Origin: Corynespora cassiicola
Lineage: Eukaryota > Ascomycota > Dothideomycetes > Pleosporales > Corynesporascaceae
Length of the DNA: 64,000 nt
Assembly: GCA_022059125.1 (NCBI GenBank)
Contig: JAEUWY010000005.1
Location: 6,572,001 to 6,636,000, forward strand
Direction of reading: 5' to 3'
The notes under the pieces were generated by a model. The model ran no database searches and was not told the origin of the DNA. It saw nothing but the letters and a program-made list of their open reading frames with translations. Positions 1-10,498 of the stretch are shown piece by piece. Made by a program: the position numbers and the translations under genes. Within the stretch, counting starts at the first letter, position 1. Each line of letters opens with the position of its first letter.

Positions 1-3000
1 CGGGGAGCGGATGCGTTGCGAACCCGCTATCCACACGCGGCTGGCCGGTCGGCTTCCCGGCGATGCTATGCCGAGACGTGGTATTGGTGGTGGTGGTGGG
101 CTTGTACTGGATACTGACGACCTGCTTCGAGACATGGACCGCATTATTCGGGGTCGGGTTCGTGGCCGGCGGGTTGATCTGTGGCGTCCGCGCGGGCAAC
201 GACTGCACCGGCGGCGCCGAGACGCGGCGCTGTCTCTCGCGCTCTTCACGCTCTTTCTTGAGGCGCTCCTTCTCCTGGGCCTCTTTTTGTTGCTGTTGTT
301 GTTGCTGCTGCTGCTGCTGCTTCCGCCTCTCCTCTTCTTCCACCTGCCTCTTCACCCTCTCCGCATCCCTCCCCTCCTGCTCCTCCGCCGCCCTCAGCAA
401 CCCCGCAACCTTCTCCTTCTCCTTCTCTGCCAACCCCTCCGGAATCCACTTCGCGGGCTTCGCCTTCTTGTCATTCTCCGCCCCCGCCCTCGCTCCCTTC
501 CGCAGCAACATGCCCACGATCCGACTACTGCCCCCCGCAACCGCGCTGTGCAGCACCGAATTCCCGTTCACGTCCTTGGCATTCACGTCGGCCCCCTTGC
601 GCACCAGGTCCTCTGCAATCTCCCAGAAACCCTTCTCCGCGGCCAGGAATAAGGGGGTGCGGTTGCGATTCTCAAAGGCATTCGGGTCGGCGGTGCGGGT
701 TAGGAGTTCGTCGACGGCGTCGGGGCGGTTGGCGGCGACGGCCGAGTGGAGGGGGAGGCGGTTGTTGAAGAAGGGGGAGGAGGTTGTGAGGTTCGCGCCG
801 GCGTCGAGGAGGAGGGTCAAAGTGTCCATGTCGACGGTGGGGTGCTTTTCCAGGAGGTAGGTTATGGGGTGCATGGTGAGAGGTTCGGGGGTCGGGGTCG
901 GGGAGGGCGTCTTGCCGCGCAGAGGGCGGGGGGCTTGGAGCTGGCGCGTCGTCAAGGCGTTGGGGTCTTGGTTGTTGGCGAGGAGGAGCTTGATGGAGTC
1001 GTGGAGGTAGTCGGCGGGGAGGGTGGGTTGGATGGCGGTTTGGTTCAGGACGACCCAGAGGAGGGAGTTTGTGGGCTTTGACCTGGGCAGGGCGCTGGGG
1101 GCTAGACCCATGCGGAGGAGCTCGGCGAGGTCGTCTAGAGGGAGCACCTTGGGGAGTATGGGCTCGAGGGGCGCTTCCTCGACTTCTTCCGTGTCGGTAG
1201 ATCGCTTCGAGTCGGCGCGTTTGGGGTCGGTCGGTCGCTTCTGTTCGGTGAACTGTTGGTGTAGGGCCATCATACGGCGAAGCCAGTCCCGTTCGGCCAA
1301 AAGCTTCAAGGTGTGCTTGTCAGTTGACGAAGTCAATTCCAGCCGTCCCTTGCCTGGTATCCAGTCCTGGAGCTCGAATGGGGCGCCGGCCTTGAGCAGT
1401 GCATGGACAAACTCGGGCTTGCCCAGCGTCGCCGCATAGTGGAGTGCGTCCTGGCGTTTGTGGTCCTGATGGCCGACACAGTTTCCTCGCCTTTGTCCCG
1501 ACTGTGCCAAGAGGACATCGACGACCGCGAGGCCCTCCTCGGGGAGGTTCTTGATGGCCTGTATGAGTGGTGTTGCTCCTGATCGATCGCGCATGCTCCT
1601 GCTCACGCCGCGTTCACAAAACGCCGAGGCCGCCGATGCAATGTCCTTCCACGTCGCTGGCTCTTTGGGTATGCTCATCGCAATGTGATGCAGGGCCGTC
1701 ATTCCCGCCTCGTCCCACGTGTTGATGCCGGGCTGGATGGCCAGCAGAGGAACCGTCGACCACTGCTGATTCAACACGGCGAGCAAGAGCGGAGTCCGGC
1801 CCTTGGAATCCACCATGGTGGTCTCAGCGCGAGACCGAAGCAGCCACTTGACCGTCTTGTCGAGGCCATTCTCCGCAGCGAGGTGCAGCGCCGTCTTGCC
1901 CTCCGAGTCCGCCTTGCGGGTCTCGGAGGCCTTGACCAGCCCCTCGAGATTGCCTTCCAACTGTTTCGAGACCATAGTGATGGCACGCAGCAAGGGCGTC
2001 AGTCGTTTGTTGTTGACCAGGTTCACGCCGGCGCCATTCTTAAGGAGAAGCTCGATGCACGATCTGCCCGTCGCAAGGTGCAACGCGGTATTGCCTTGGT
2101 TGTCACGCGCGTCGACCTTGACGCCATGCTCGAGCAATTGCGCCGCAACTTTTTCCAGATTGAGCGTCGAGCTAGCAGCATGGTGCAATAACGTTTTTCC
2201 GTCGATATATGTGACCTTTGGATCGGCACCATTGGAGAGCAGGGACTCGAACATGGCAGCCGTAGCGTCCTTGCCCAGCTTGGAAGCCCGCTGCAGGACG
2301 ACCTGGAGGACGGTGAGGCCGTCGGCATTCCGGCCCATGACATCGGCCTTGTGCTTGTTCAGCAGGCCGACTATTTGTTGAGCGCTGGGGCAGTCGATCG
2401 CCGCGAATATCGGGCGCACACCTGAAACTGTCTTGCGGTTGGGATCCGCGCCCCGTTCCAAAAACATGTCGACGAGGTTCACCTCCCCCCTCTTGATTGC
2501 CTCGACGAGCACCGACGAGTCAGGATCGCATCCGGCCTTGAAGATGTCGGCGATCAGCTCGTTGTTCATTGAATAGCGGCTCTGGGGCTTCTCGACGTGC
2601 TTGAGGAGCATCTCCTTCTCCTTGGACAGCCGGTTGCGCTTCCCGTGGGCCTTGGTGATGATTGCAACGGCGGCGTGGAGGTTGGGGATGTTCAGTGCGA
2701 GCTCTGCCGGGGTGCGTCCCTGGGAATCGCGGGCCTCGTAGTTTGCACCGCGCTTCAGCAGGGCAACGACGGCGGAGAGGCTGTTTGATCTTCCCGCAGC
2801 GTAGTGCAGCGGGGTCTCTCCGGTGGGCAGCGTCTGGGCTTCCAGGTCCGGCCGATAAGCAAGCAGGATCTCCATGATGTCGGTTCGCCCCGTCTTGATG
2901 GCCAGGTGGAGCGCCGTCTCCTCGTCCGGGCTCGTCTTGGCCTGGACGTCGGCCCCGGCCTCGCACAGGATCTTGACCATGCTCATGTAGCCCATGGCAA

Positions 3001-3346
3001 CGGCAATACACAGCGGCGGCTGGCCCGTCTTGGCCACATCATCCGGGGAGTGGCCGACTCTTAAAAAGTGCAGCAGGGCGGCCTCACGGTTGTGATAGAC
3101 GGCATGGTATATTGGGGTCCATCCCTTGGACGGCTGCAGAGAGGCTCCGTCGAGCGGGGTGGTGGTGGAGCGGGCAGGTCTCGCCAGGCCGCACCTGAGG
3201 ACCTCAATCATGGTCTGTATCTTGGGGCCCCGTGGACCCCTTGGACCCAGCGCCGCGGGCCTCGGGCCATCCTTGTACGAATCGATGTCGGAGTCAGCAG
3301 AGGAGTCGTGCGCTTGGGACAGCGGGATGCACGGTATCGATTTCAT
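1..3346 (-). CDS. Ankyrin-repeat protein with C-terminal coiled coil, 3' end outside window
   Basis: One uninterrupted reading frame runs from the ATG at 3346 to the left edge (1115 codons, no stop, no intron needed), so the C-terminus is missing. Most of it is ankyrin repeats: units such as ETPLHYAAGRSN, EETALHLAIKTGRTD, GNTALHLATGRS, GKTALHLAAENGLDK and NRTPLFLAAEKGF, each followed by a LLxxGA-type second helix. Around residues 970-1045 the repeats give way to a charged coiled-coil stretch (EKEKEK, RQVEEERRKQ) with a run of about eleven Gln, then a Ser/Pro/Thr-rich tail. There is no NACHT, kinase or membrane segment in the visible part, so a scaffold or protein-interaction role is inferred, not shown. 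The ATG at 3346 is the first in frame, and the minus strand upstream (about 3480-3540) is a long pyrimidine tract typical of fungal promoters. Partner and pathway are unknown. Confidence 0.85.
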   Translation of the reverse strand, partial: MKSIPCIPLSQAHDSSADSDIDSYKDGPRPAALGPRGPRGPKIQTMIEVLRCGLARPARSTTTPLDGASLQPSKGWTPIYHAVYHNREAALLHFLRVGHSPDDVAKTGQPPLCIAVAMGYMSMVKILCEAGADVQAKTSPDEETALHLAIKTGRTDIMEILLAYRPDLEAQTLPTGETPLHYAAGRSNSLSAVVALLKRGANYEARDSQGRTPAELALNIPNLHAAVAIITKAHGKRNRLSKEKEMLLKHVEKPQSRYSMNNELIADIFKAGCDPDSSVLVEAIKRGEVNLVDMFLERGADPNRKTVSGVRPIFAAIDCPSAQQIVGLLNKHKADVMGRNADGLTVLQVVLQRASKLGKDATAAMFESLLSNGADPKVTYIDGKTLLHHAASSTLNLEKVAAQLLEHGVKVDARDNQGNTALHLATGRSCIELLLKNGAGVNLVNNKRLTPLLRAITMVSKQLEGNLEGLVKASETRKADSEGKTALHLAAENGLDKTVKWLLRSRAETTMVDSKGRTPLLLAVLNQQWSTVPLLAIQPGINTWDEAGMTALHHIAMSIPKEPATWKDIASAASAFCERGVSRSMRDRSGATPLIQAIKNLPEEGLAVVDVLLAQSGQRRGNCVGHQDHKRQDALHYAATLGKPEFVHALLKAGAPFELQDWIPGKGRLELTSSTDKHTLKLLAERDWLRRMMALHQQFTEQKRPTDPKRADSKRSTDTEEVEEAPLEPILPKVLPLDDLAELLRMGLAPSALPRSKPTNSLLWVVLNQTAIQPTLPADYLHDSIKLLLANNQDPNALTTRQLQAPRPLRGKTPSPTPTPEPLTMHPITYLLEKHPTVDMDTLTLLLDAGANLTTSSPFFNNRLPLHSAVAANRPDAVDELLTRTADPNAFENRNRTPLFLAAEKGFWEIAEDLVRKGADVNAKDVNGNSVLHSAVAGGSSRIVGMLLRKGARAGAENDKKAKPAKWIPEGLAEKEKEKVAGLLRAAEEQEGRDAERVKRQVEEEERRKQQQQQQQQQQQKEAQEKERLKKEREERERQRRVSAPPVQSLPARTPQINPPATNPTPNNAVHVSKQVVSIQYKPTTTTNTTSRHSIAGKPTGQPRVDSGFATHPLP
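290..322 (-). repeat. CAG/CAA run coding polyglutamine
   Basis: Five CAG, three CAA, one CAG and two CAA codons in the ankyrin gene encode about eleven consecutive Gln inside its coiled-coil region. The mixed codons suggest selection on the protein as well as repeat slippage. Confidence 0.85.
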
Positions 3347-5006
3347 GATTTGCAACGAGTTTCCAAACCATTGAAAGGAAGCACGGGACCGGGTATACTT
3401 GTAGGTAGACCGAGCAGAGGACGGGCGCTCGGCAAAGAAGGAATATAGGGAGGTGGAACGAGAGGCGTTCGAAAAAATAAAAGTGAAGAAGGAGAAGAAG
3501 AAGACGAAGAAGAAGAAGAGAAGACGACGACGATAACGGCAAAGAAGCAGAAAACAGCGGGCGGCGGATCGAAACAAAAACGAAATAAAATGGTATCAAA
3601 CCAAGAGCACTACCGCTACACCAAAACGTCGTCTCAAGTCGTACCCGCCAGAACCAAGGCAGGGCTCGCATGGCACTGGCAAATGCCCTCTACGCTTGTG
3701 CCATGCACACCGCCATGCTCCTGCAATTGCCCGCTGGCCCCGACGTCCCCATGGCCTCTTCCAATTATCGTGAAGGCCCGGACTCCGTCCGCATCCATCT
3801 CCTTTCCGAATCGAGCGGCGGCAAGTCGACGTGGCGCGTACCGGGGGCGCCTCCAGTCTCTCCCCAATACCCTCGGCCAGCCTCAGCTCGGGAACGAACT
3901 CTGTCCCCCTTTCGAGCCTGCATCTTGACTCTGCGCCACGCACCCGTGGGCGGCAGGGCGAATCGCTACCTTGCAGCGGCCGCAGTGCCAGCCTATCGCT
4001 TTGGGTCGGGCCCCTGACAGCTGTCAAGATGGCGCTGGGTACTTTTGGCGAAGATGTACGGACGAGGTGCGAAGAGGCTTCTCGGGACGGAGGCGTTCCA
4101 CATGGCCTAACTGCAGGCGTGCTAGGTCCCTTCTGGGCACCACGGCTAGCGCTGTACGCTGTACCCTTAGCAGGAGAGCTCTCTCGAATGAATCGACTCG
4201 ACTCGCATCCAGCTTGCCTGCCTTGTTAAGGTTCGAGGCCTACCAAAGCACGAGGGAGGTGGTTTCCGTAGCACCGCCATGCTGCGAGTGGGGGATTGGA
4301 TGGCGTTTGTCCACGACGGGCGGGCATGGCGCGCGCTGTTGCTCGGGTTCGCTCTTGTTTTCTTTGCCGTCGCCGTACGGGGCTTGCTGCAGGAACGCGG
4401 GTGCTAATTCCTAGGCGATTTTCCTTTTCCCCCATAGTCTCTCTTTGCTGCAGAGACGCCGGATTGGGACGTGGGATCGGCGGGCCGCGCGCGTGCTTGG
4501 GGGCCATTGATGACGATCCACCCACCGCATCCGACGACGACCCATTGTTCCATTTTCCCAGGGGACGGGCGGGCCCGATGCGATGCGATGCGATGTGATG
4601 CCATGATTCGGGACAGAGAGTCCAAGTCCGGCGGAGAGATGTGGATATGGCACCATTTCTGGCAAGCTCGGACTCGACGCCAAAGGACCACGCGCCGCGA
4701 CGAGATACGTGGGTGTAGGTAAAACGAAGGACTGGCTTTTATTTCTTACTGCATTTCTAAAATCGTTGCGAGAAACGAGTGGCCAAAACGCAAAAGACAT
4801 TAAACTTCATCTTCCCGTCTGTGATGCGCTGCCCTCCAATCTACTACCTACTCTCTACCACTCCACCACTCCACCACTCTACCGACTTTCCTGCCTGTAC
4901 TCTCCCCCCTTTTGTGCTCTCCGTCCGGTACACCATTTTTTTTGCTTGTGCACCTACCACGACGTCAACGTCTCCTGACCTTTGCATCCTCGTGGTGCCC
5001 CCCCCG
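3347..5006. other. Intergenic region, no supported gene
   Basis: Lies between the 3' end of the MFS gene and the start of the ankyrin gene, both on the minus strand. The ankyrin-proximal part (3480-3540) is a purine-rich plus strand, that is a CT-rich minus-strand promoter tract. Open frames at 3.6-4.4 kb occur on both strands at once, lack codon bias and resemble nothing. A short GATGC-type tandem run lies at about 4577-4602. Confidence 0.7.
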
Positions 5007-6626
5007 CTAAAACTTCACGCCCAACTTCCATCCCACCCGGCACGCGCGCCCGCAGATGAAACAGAGCAGCGACACGACATAGCAGAGGCCGGTCCAGATG
5101 ACGACGCCCCAGAACTGGCTCCCGGCGGCCTGGATCAGCGCGCCGGCAATGGGGATGCCGGTGAGGGTGCCGAAGCTGACGATGGTGTAGCACGTCGCAA
5201 AGTACCGGCCGTACTCGCTCGTGCTGCACAGCTGGCCCACGCACACGGGCGTGAGGGAGATGTTGGAGCCGCTGGCGAAGCCAAACACGAGGGCGTAGAC
5301 GATGGACAGGGCCTTGACCGTCGTGGCCTCGGCGGCCGTGTGCGGCGTCAGGATGGAGGCCGGCAGCCAGAGCGTGGCCGTGGTGGCGGTGCACAACACC
5401 AGGGCGGCAATCATGCTGTTGAAGCGGCCCAGCCTGTCGGCCACGTAGCCGGGCGCCCAGCGCCCGAGGCAGGACCCCGCGTTCATGATGGCGATGAGCT
5501 GGTACGAGAAGGCGGCGTCCATGGCCCCCGTCGACAGCGCAAACGACGGCAGGTAGGTGATGGGCACGAAGAGGGCCCACTCCATGAAGTAGATGCCCAG
5601 CGTGAGCAGCAGGTAGGCCGGGTCGCGGAAGATGCGCAGGTCGGGCACGACCGACTGCCCGGGCTTGGGCGGGAGCCGCGAGCGTATCAGCGCCACGGCC
5701 ACGGCGCAGCACGCCACGAAGATGAAGCCCAGGATCCGCGTCGCCCACGCGAAGCCCACGCGCGGGAACAGCTCCTGCAGCATCAGGGGGAAGATGATGC
5801 CGCCCAGCGAGCCCCCCGCCGCCGCGATGCCCGTCGCGTTGCCCCGCTTGGCCAGGAAGAAGTGCGCCACGGCCGAGAAGGCGGGCGTGAAGATGAGCGA
5901 CGTCCCCGTGCCCCCCAGCACCCCGAACACGACGAGGAAGTGCCAGTACCTGGTGCACAGCCCCAGGAGCAGCATGCTGGCCGAGATGGAGATGCTGCCC
6001 GCCAGCACCAGCAGCCGCGGCCCGTAGGCGTCGAAGATGGGCCCAATCTGCACCCCGCAGAAGAAGGAGAGGAAGACGTAGACGCTGAAGATCCAGCCAA
6101 TGGTGCTCTCGTTGTACTCCTTGAGCTGGTGCTCGCCAATGTACGAGTGGAAGATTCCCACCGTGTTCCTGGGCCTTTTGTCAGCATACTTTTTTGTTTT
6201 ATATATATATATAGTTCTTTCTTTTGCCATCCATAGATACACATATTGGCCCTGCACTTACATCATCCCGAAGCCCACAAAGGCTCCGAAAAAAGACCCC
6301 AGCACTACGAGCCATGCTTGCAGGCCGCCTTCGGGGTACGTGACTTGGTCATCGCCATCGTCACCGTCGTTGTTTGAAGTTACAGATCGATTCTCCTCGT
6401 CGCGAGCATCGCCGGTGTGCTCTTCACTCCGCGGATACTTTTCCGGCGCCGGGGCATCGTCGCAGCGAGTTTGGCGTGGACCGCATTTCGACACTACTTT
6501 TTCAAGCGGTGGGTCCGAGGGCGGGATCGTAAATTCGACAGAGGGGAACGTATTCACCCTCGTGAGGTTGTTGTGGTGGTGGTGTTCAATTGGTCCTGGC
6601 GTGCTGCCTTTGGGTTCGGTGCTCAT
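5007..6626 (-). CDS. MFS transporter, fungal monocarboxylate (MCT/SLC16-like) type
   Basis: Two exons, 6626-6262 and 6168-5007, give 508 aa. The 93-bp intron (6261-6169) has donor GTAAGT, branch site GCTGAC and acceptor CAG, and joins at GFGMM/NTVGIF. The first about 90 residues are a hydrophilic cytosolic tail. TM1 then carries the fungal MCT signature EGGLQAWLVVLGSFFG, followed by twelve hydrophobic helices, including AYGPRLLVLAGS in the loop after TM2 and GRWAPGYVADRLGRF near the middle of the protein, which is the MFS A-like loop. Length and architecture match fungal MCH/MCT transporters of the plasma or organelle membrane. Substrates in this family include monocarboxylates, riboflavin and other small acids, so the substrate here is not predictable. 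It stands alone, with no biosynthetic partner genes beside it. Confidence 0.88.
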
Positions 6627-7254
6627 TCGACGTGGAAGAGCTGTCGTCTTTGTAATATCGGAATGCTCGTGAAGAGGGTGGGAGTGGAAAAAAAAAGTTT
6701 ATTGTTCCGAGGGTGTACGAGTCAGGTTTTTTCTTCTTCTAATGTTCCTTTGCGTGGGATGGATGTCGGTTGGAATAAGCAACGAGCAACACAAAACCCC
6801 AAAGCGTGCTCGCACAAGACGTGGTTCTCTGGCTTTCTTCTATCCCATGGACTTTTTTCTTTCCCAGCGCAATTGCTAATGGAAGAACTGGCAATGGGGT
6901 CGGGGACCAGCGGGGTTAAAATACTGCCGCCCCACAGGTTGAATGTGCCGGATCCCGCATCGGACGCTGCCGAAGTTTGAGCCTCGCGTGATTGGAGCAT
7001 TCCGCCAAGCCTCTGGTTGCTTTTACCTAAGTGCCGCTCCACGACTTGCTAGAAGGAGTTCGGAATGATTCTTGGCTCCAGGACTGGATGAGCGGGAAAA
7101 GCTTCTTTTCTGGCGTCTTTTGTATCCGATGGTTCACGCTCTTTCGAATATACAAATGGCACGGCACGTACATGCCATCAATAGAGGCTCGCGGGAGTGT
7201 CCGGAATCGCATTCTGCCATGGACAGACATCTATTGGACAAGTGGGAAAAAATT
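6627..7254. other. Intergenic region, promoter of the MFS gene
   Basis: About 630 bp upstream of the MFS start and downstream of the hypothetical gene at 7.3-8.3 kb. Short open frames on both strands have no codon bias. Nothing else recognised. Confidence 0.6.
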
Positions 7255-8313
7255 CTAAAAGGGAGCGTCGTACTCGGGGAAGAAGATCCTGCGGAACCTC
7301 CACCGCCATTCGTCCCTCTCGTGACCCCGGAGTAGATTGTTGACGTTGCCTGCCCGGAGTATCATACTCTGGGCATCTACGCCGGGGCATGCGAGGTCCA
7401 GTAATGCCTCCATGATGGCCATGGTCGCCGAACAGTGAACCGAGGCCACCAGGAAGGCATACCACAGGATGGATGGCGGTGGGAATCCCGCAGCATCTCC
7501 ACCACCGGCCAGTCCCGCGGTGCGTCGAATCACGCTCAAGAGAAGATTGATCTGCTGGCGGTCATTGCCGTGCACCGCAGGCAGGCCGGCGATTGGCTTG
7601 CCCTTGGACTTGGACTTGCCCTTTCTTTTTCCCTTGCGCTTGCGTTTGCCCTTGCCCTTGTCCTCGTCGTCCTCGTCGGCTGCCAGTTCTATTTCGGTAA
7701 CATTAGCACATGTCAGACAACAATTGGAGGAGGTATACTTACTAAAGAGCTCGAGGAGCTGACTCTCGTCCGGGAATGCCCTTCTGTCCCGGAGGACGTC
7801 GTAGGCGGTGTTGGATGGGCATGCCAAGAGCATCAAGTCCATGAAGACCTTGATGCCTCGCTTGAGGAACCCCTCATGGTGCGAGTCGAATCCCTTGGTC
7901 GGCCGCTTGTAGTACCAGTGGTCGCTTTTGTCCTTGAGGAATTCGTATAGAGTGTCGGGTTTCGGCTGCTGTGGGTCTTGGTGCCCGGTGCTGGGGCATG
8001 AAGAGTGGTCGTCGTCGGTGGTTTTGGCCTTGGAGGTGATCTTGGATATAATCCTGGATGCGAATATGGATATGGGCTTGGGCGTGGGGTCGGAGACGGC
8101 GGGCACGTCTTCGGGGTTGTAGTGTGTGCCTTCAAACTCGACAAACTCGACGGCATTGTCGTCCTTGGGCTTTTTGAAGACGCCCTTGAGCTTCTCAGCC
8201 TTGCCCTTGATGTTTTTCTTGGCACGGTTCATCAATCCCCTGATGTCACGGCGGATAAGGTATGCACAGTGAGCAACATCCATGTTGCCGGGGTAGGGAA
8301 GAATGAACTTCAT
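7255..8313 (-). CDS. Hypothetical protein with Lys/Arg/Gly-rich basic linker
   Basis: I do not recognise a family. The first in-frame ATG is at 8313 (MKFILPYPGNMD). The frame is open upstream to 8427 but holds no earlier ATG. Read straight through the product is 352 aa. A 54-bp in-frame segment at 7742-7689 has a perfect GTAAGT donor, a GCTAAT branch-like site and a TAG acceptor, so it is probably an intron, which gives 334 aa with exons 8313-7743 and 7688-7255. The N-terminal part is Lys-rich (AKKNIKGKAEKLKGVFKKPK). A central KGKGKRKRKGKRKGK-type stretch looks like a nuclear or nucleolar localisation or nucleic-acid-binding segment. The C-terminal about 110 residues are ordinary globular sequence (MAIMEALLDLACPGVD) ending FFPEYDAPF. 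The role is unknown. Confidence 0.7.
   Translation of the reverse strand: MKFILPYPGNMDVAHCAYLIRRDIRGLMNRAKKNIKGKAEKLKGVFKKPKDDNAVEFVEFEGTHYNPEDVPAVSDPTPKPISIFASRIISKITSKAKTTDDDHSSCPSTGHQDPQQPKPDTLYEFLKDKSDHWYYKRPTKGFDSHHEGFLKRGIKVFMDLMLLACPSNTAYDVLRDRRAFPDESQLLELFSKYTSSNCCLTCANVTEIELAADEDDEDKGKGKRKRKGKRKGKSKSKGKPIAGLPAVHGNDRQQINLLLSVIRRTAGLAGGGDAAGFPPPSILWYAFLVASVHCSATMAIMEALLDLACPGVDAQSMILRAGNVNNLLRGHERDEWRWRFRRIFFPEYDAPF
7689..7742 (-). other. Probable 54-bp intron, length divisible by three
   Basis: Donor GTAAGTAT at 7742, branch-like GCTAAT, acceptor AATAG at 7690-7689. Because 54 is divisible by three and has no stop, retention adds 18 residues without a frameshift. A second AG nine bases further on would give an alternative 63-bp intron, also in frame. 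Confidence 0.6.
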
Positions 8314-9247
8314 GATATAATGGAATGAGGTGTGAACAGGAATGTGTGTAGTGGTAGTGTGCTTTGGCCGGATTCTATGTCTCTCGTGCCAGATGGAGAT
8401 GGAGAAAGGCGCTGTCTGACGTGACAAAGGAGTTGATGGTGGTAGACAAAGCCCGGTGTATTAAAGAGATTTGTTGTGAATATCAATGCTCGCTGTTACA
8501 AGTAATTGACGGAGAAGACGGTAGTAGGCAACGTCTGTTGTGACAGAATGTCGATAGAGGCTAATGGTATCTGATGTAGTAGAGTGATGTGGCAGCGTTA
8601 GATGATTACTGGTGTGACCGAGAGGGGTTTCTTAGGTAGGCTAGTAATTGCCAAAGGTGGCAGGAAGAGAAAATGTCAAAAGAGACACTGATGCTCCTGA
8701 TGGGGAGAGTGGTGGCAGAAGTCTGACTGAAGGAGATGAGTTGTATTGGTGGAGGTGTCTCGGAATAGTGGATGAATATGAGAAGGATATGAGGTTCCCG
8801 GTGTGACAAGAATTTATCTTCAAGGGTGACGGTCGGAGGCCGCAATTGTTACTGGAGAGTGACAGAGGCAGCAGATCGATGGAGCAGTGGTTGCTATCAG
8901 GAATTGCTAGAGGTTGTAGCGTGTGCCGTAGCCAGTTATGGCAGAAAAGAGGTTGTATGGATGGCTTCAAAAGCTGCAGTGGATGCTCCAGGCGAGATGG
9001 CTGGGGTTGCAAGGTCGTTGCTAGACGGGCACTGCTGAGGAAAATCGAGGCAGAAGCGGTCTGTAAAGGGAGCGGAAAGGCACAAGGTGGGGTAAAATCA
9101 TTGGAAGTATGCGCAAACGGGCGTTTGTGGCCTTTCACTCAATCAGAAATTTACTATGAAATAAAAAGAACGTCGCGTCGAGTGAAAGCCATGCCAGGCA
9201 ATCACCATCATCATTGAGCTCAGCTGGCAGATGGAAACACTGAAAGC
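8314..9247. other. Intergenic region, no supported gene
   Basis: Contains the promoter of the hypothetical gene and the 3' flank of the ADC-like gene. A 165-codon minus-strand frame (9138-8641) has a random Ser/Pro/Leu composition and poor codon bias, so it is not called. Confidence 0.6.
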
Positions 9248-10498
9248 TTAGAGCTTCCACTCTAGAGAAGGGGCAGGAATGCTCATCTCAGCATCTTCCA
9301 TCCAAGTGCCAATGGCCCAAGGTTTAGCATCTGGAGCCCAGTACTTGCTGGCCTGCTCCACTGCCTCTGCGCCTTGCTCTCCATCTTTGCTCGGGGCATG
9401 AACAGTGACCCAGCAACCCCGCAAACGCGGCGAGTAAGCGTTGATGGGAAACGTACACCAACGGTCCGTCCCGGCCAAGACTTGTCCTTCCAGGCTGGGG
9501 CTGAGGTCGTAAGGATCAACTTTGTCAGGCTCCGGGTCCTCGGAATCTTCGCTGTCAAATCCCTTTGCTGCAGGGAGCGGGGGTTGTACCAACACCGTGC
9601 TCAAAGGCATGTAGCGAGAGCTGAAGGGAAAACTGGGCAGCCATCTAAAGGGCTGCAGAGTGCAGGAGAAGAATGGAGAAGTTCCATCTCCGTCCTGAGA
9701 GCCAGGGGCAAACACCTTGACATCGAGTGTTTTTGGTGGAGAAGTTCCCGCCGAGGTGGGCGGTGCGGAGAAGGAAAACCGGGCAAGGTGTTTTGGAATG
9801 TTCCAGTTGATACGCCCATTGTACACGGTCGTCCTCTGAGAGACGTAGATGCGGCAAATGCGAAGGGCCTTTTTGGGAATCTTGGGAGGACCATCCTGGG
9901 GCTTTGGAACAGAAAAGTTTCCAGGAATGAGCATCAACTCATCGTATGTTCCTATATGAGCTTGTTAGACCTGCACTTTTCCGAGACGAAATGGTCCTCT
10001 CGAAATGGAAACTAGCACCAAAGCAGAATGAGACGTCCCCACAACAATACGGCACAAACTTATGATGAGGATAGATGTATGAGATGCATGGTACGTGTGT
10101 GATTCGCCAGTAGCCACACTTAATATCAGTCATTCTACTTGATGTAAAAAGCAGCACGGACTTGAACAAAACGCAATGATGCAGTTCGTGACTCGATCCA
10201 CATGCTTAGCTAAACCACACTGCAGGAAAAAAAAACCTCATCACAAAGTACGACGGAGCAAAAAGAAGACACAACAAGACCTACCGACAGGTGTATCACT
10301 GTACCTGACAATGATGATGATGCCTAGACCTCCCTTGAAGTCGCCCCCCTTCTCCAGGTCCAGCTCCAAGGCATCGTATATTCCCTTTGGCAACGACTTC
10401 AGAGTCAAGAACAGCCAGTAGGTTTCCGACTTTGTGGTCCAGGGTGCGGGAGCATGGACTACAGGGTGGCCGCTGGCATGCTGGTCGGAGGAGGCCAT
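9248..10498 (-). CDS. Acetoacetate-decarboxylase-like (ADC superfamily) protein
   Basis: Exons 10498-10285 and 9951-9248 give 305 aa. The junction SDTPVG/TYDELMLIPG restores the conserved N-terminal motif of fungal ADC-like proteins. The intron is 333 bp, long for this window, with donor GTAGGT, branch CTAAC 14 nt before acceptor TAG; a small extra exon inside it cannot be excluded. Family hallmarks are the early YDELMLIPG loop and GRINWNIPKHLARFSF, equivalent to the region that carries the Schiff-base lysine in bacterial acetoacetate decarboxylases. Here the Lys is followed by His, not by the second Lys typical of true decarboxylases, so decarboxylase activity is uncertain and a lactonase-like or binding role is possible. 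There is no signal peptide and no gene-cluster context. Confidence 0.62.

Noticed and set aside
246..860. Plus-strand and minus-strand frames of 67-265 codons opposite the ankyrin gene
   Set aside because: Shadows of the high-GC ankyrin coding frame, which alone has ankyrin repeats.
4225..4250. GGTTCGAGGCC resembling a tRNA B box
   Set aside because: The flanking T-stem does not pair properly and there is no A box or acceptor stem.
3600..4420. Several overlapping 80-150 codon open frames on both strands
   Set aside because: They overlap in all directions, have no codon bias or recognisable motif, and lie in the promoter of the ankyrin gene.
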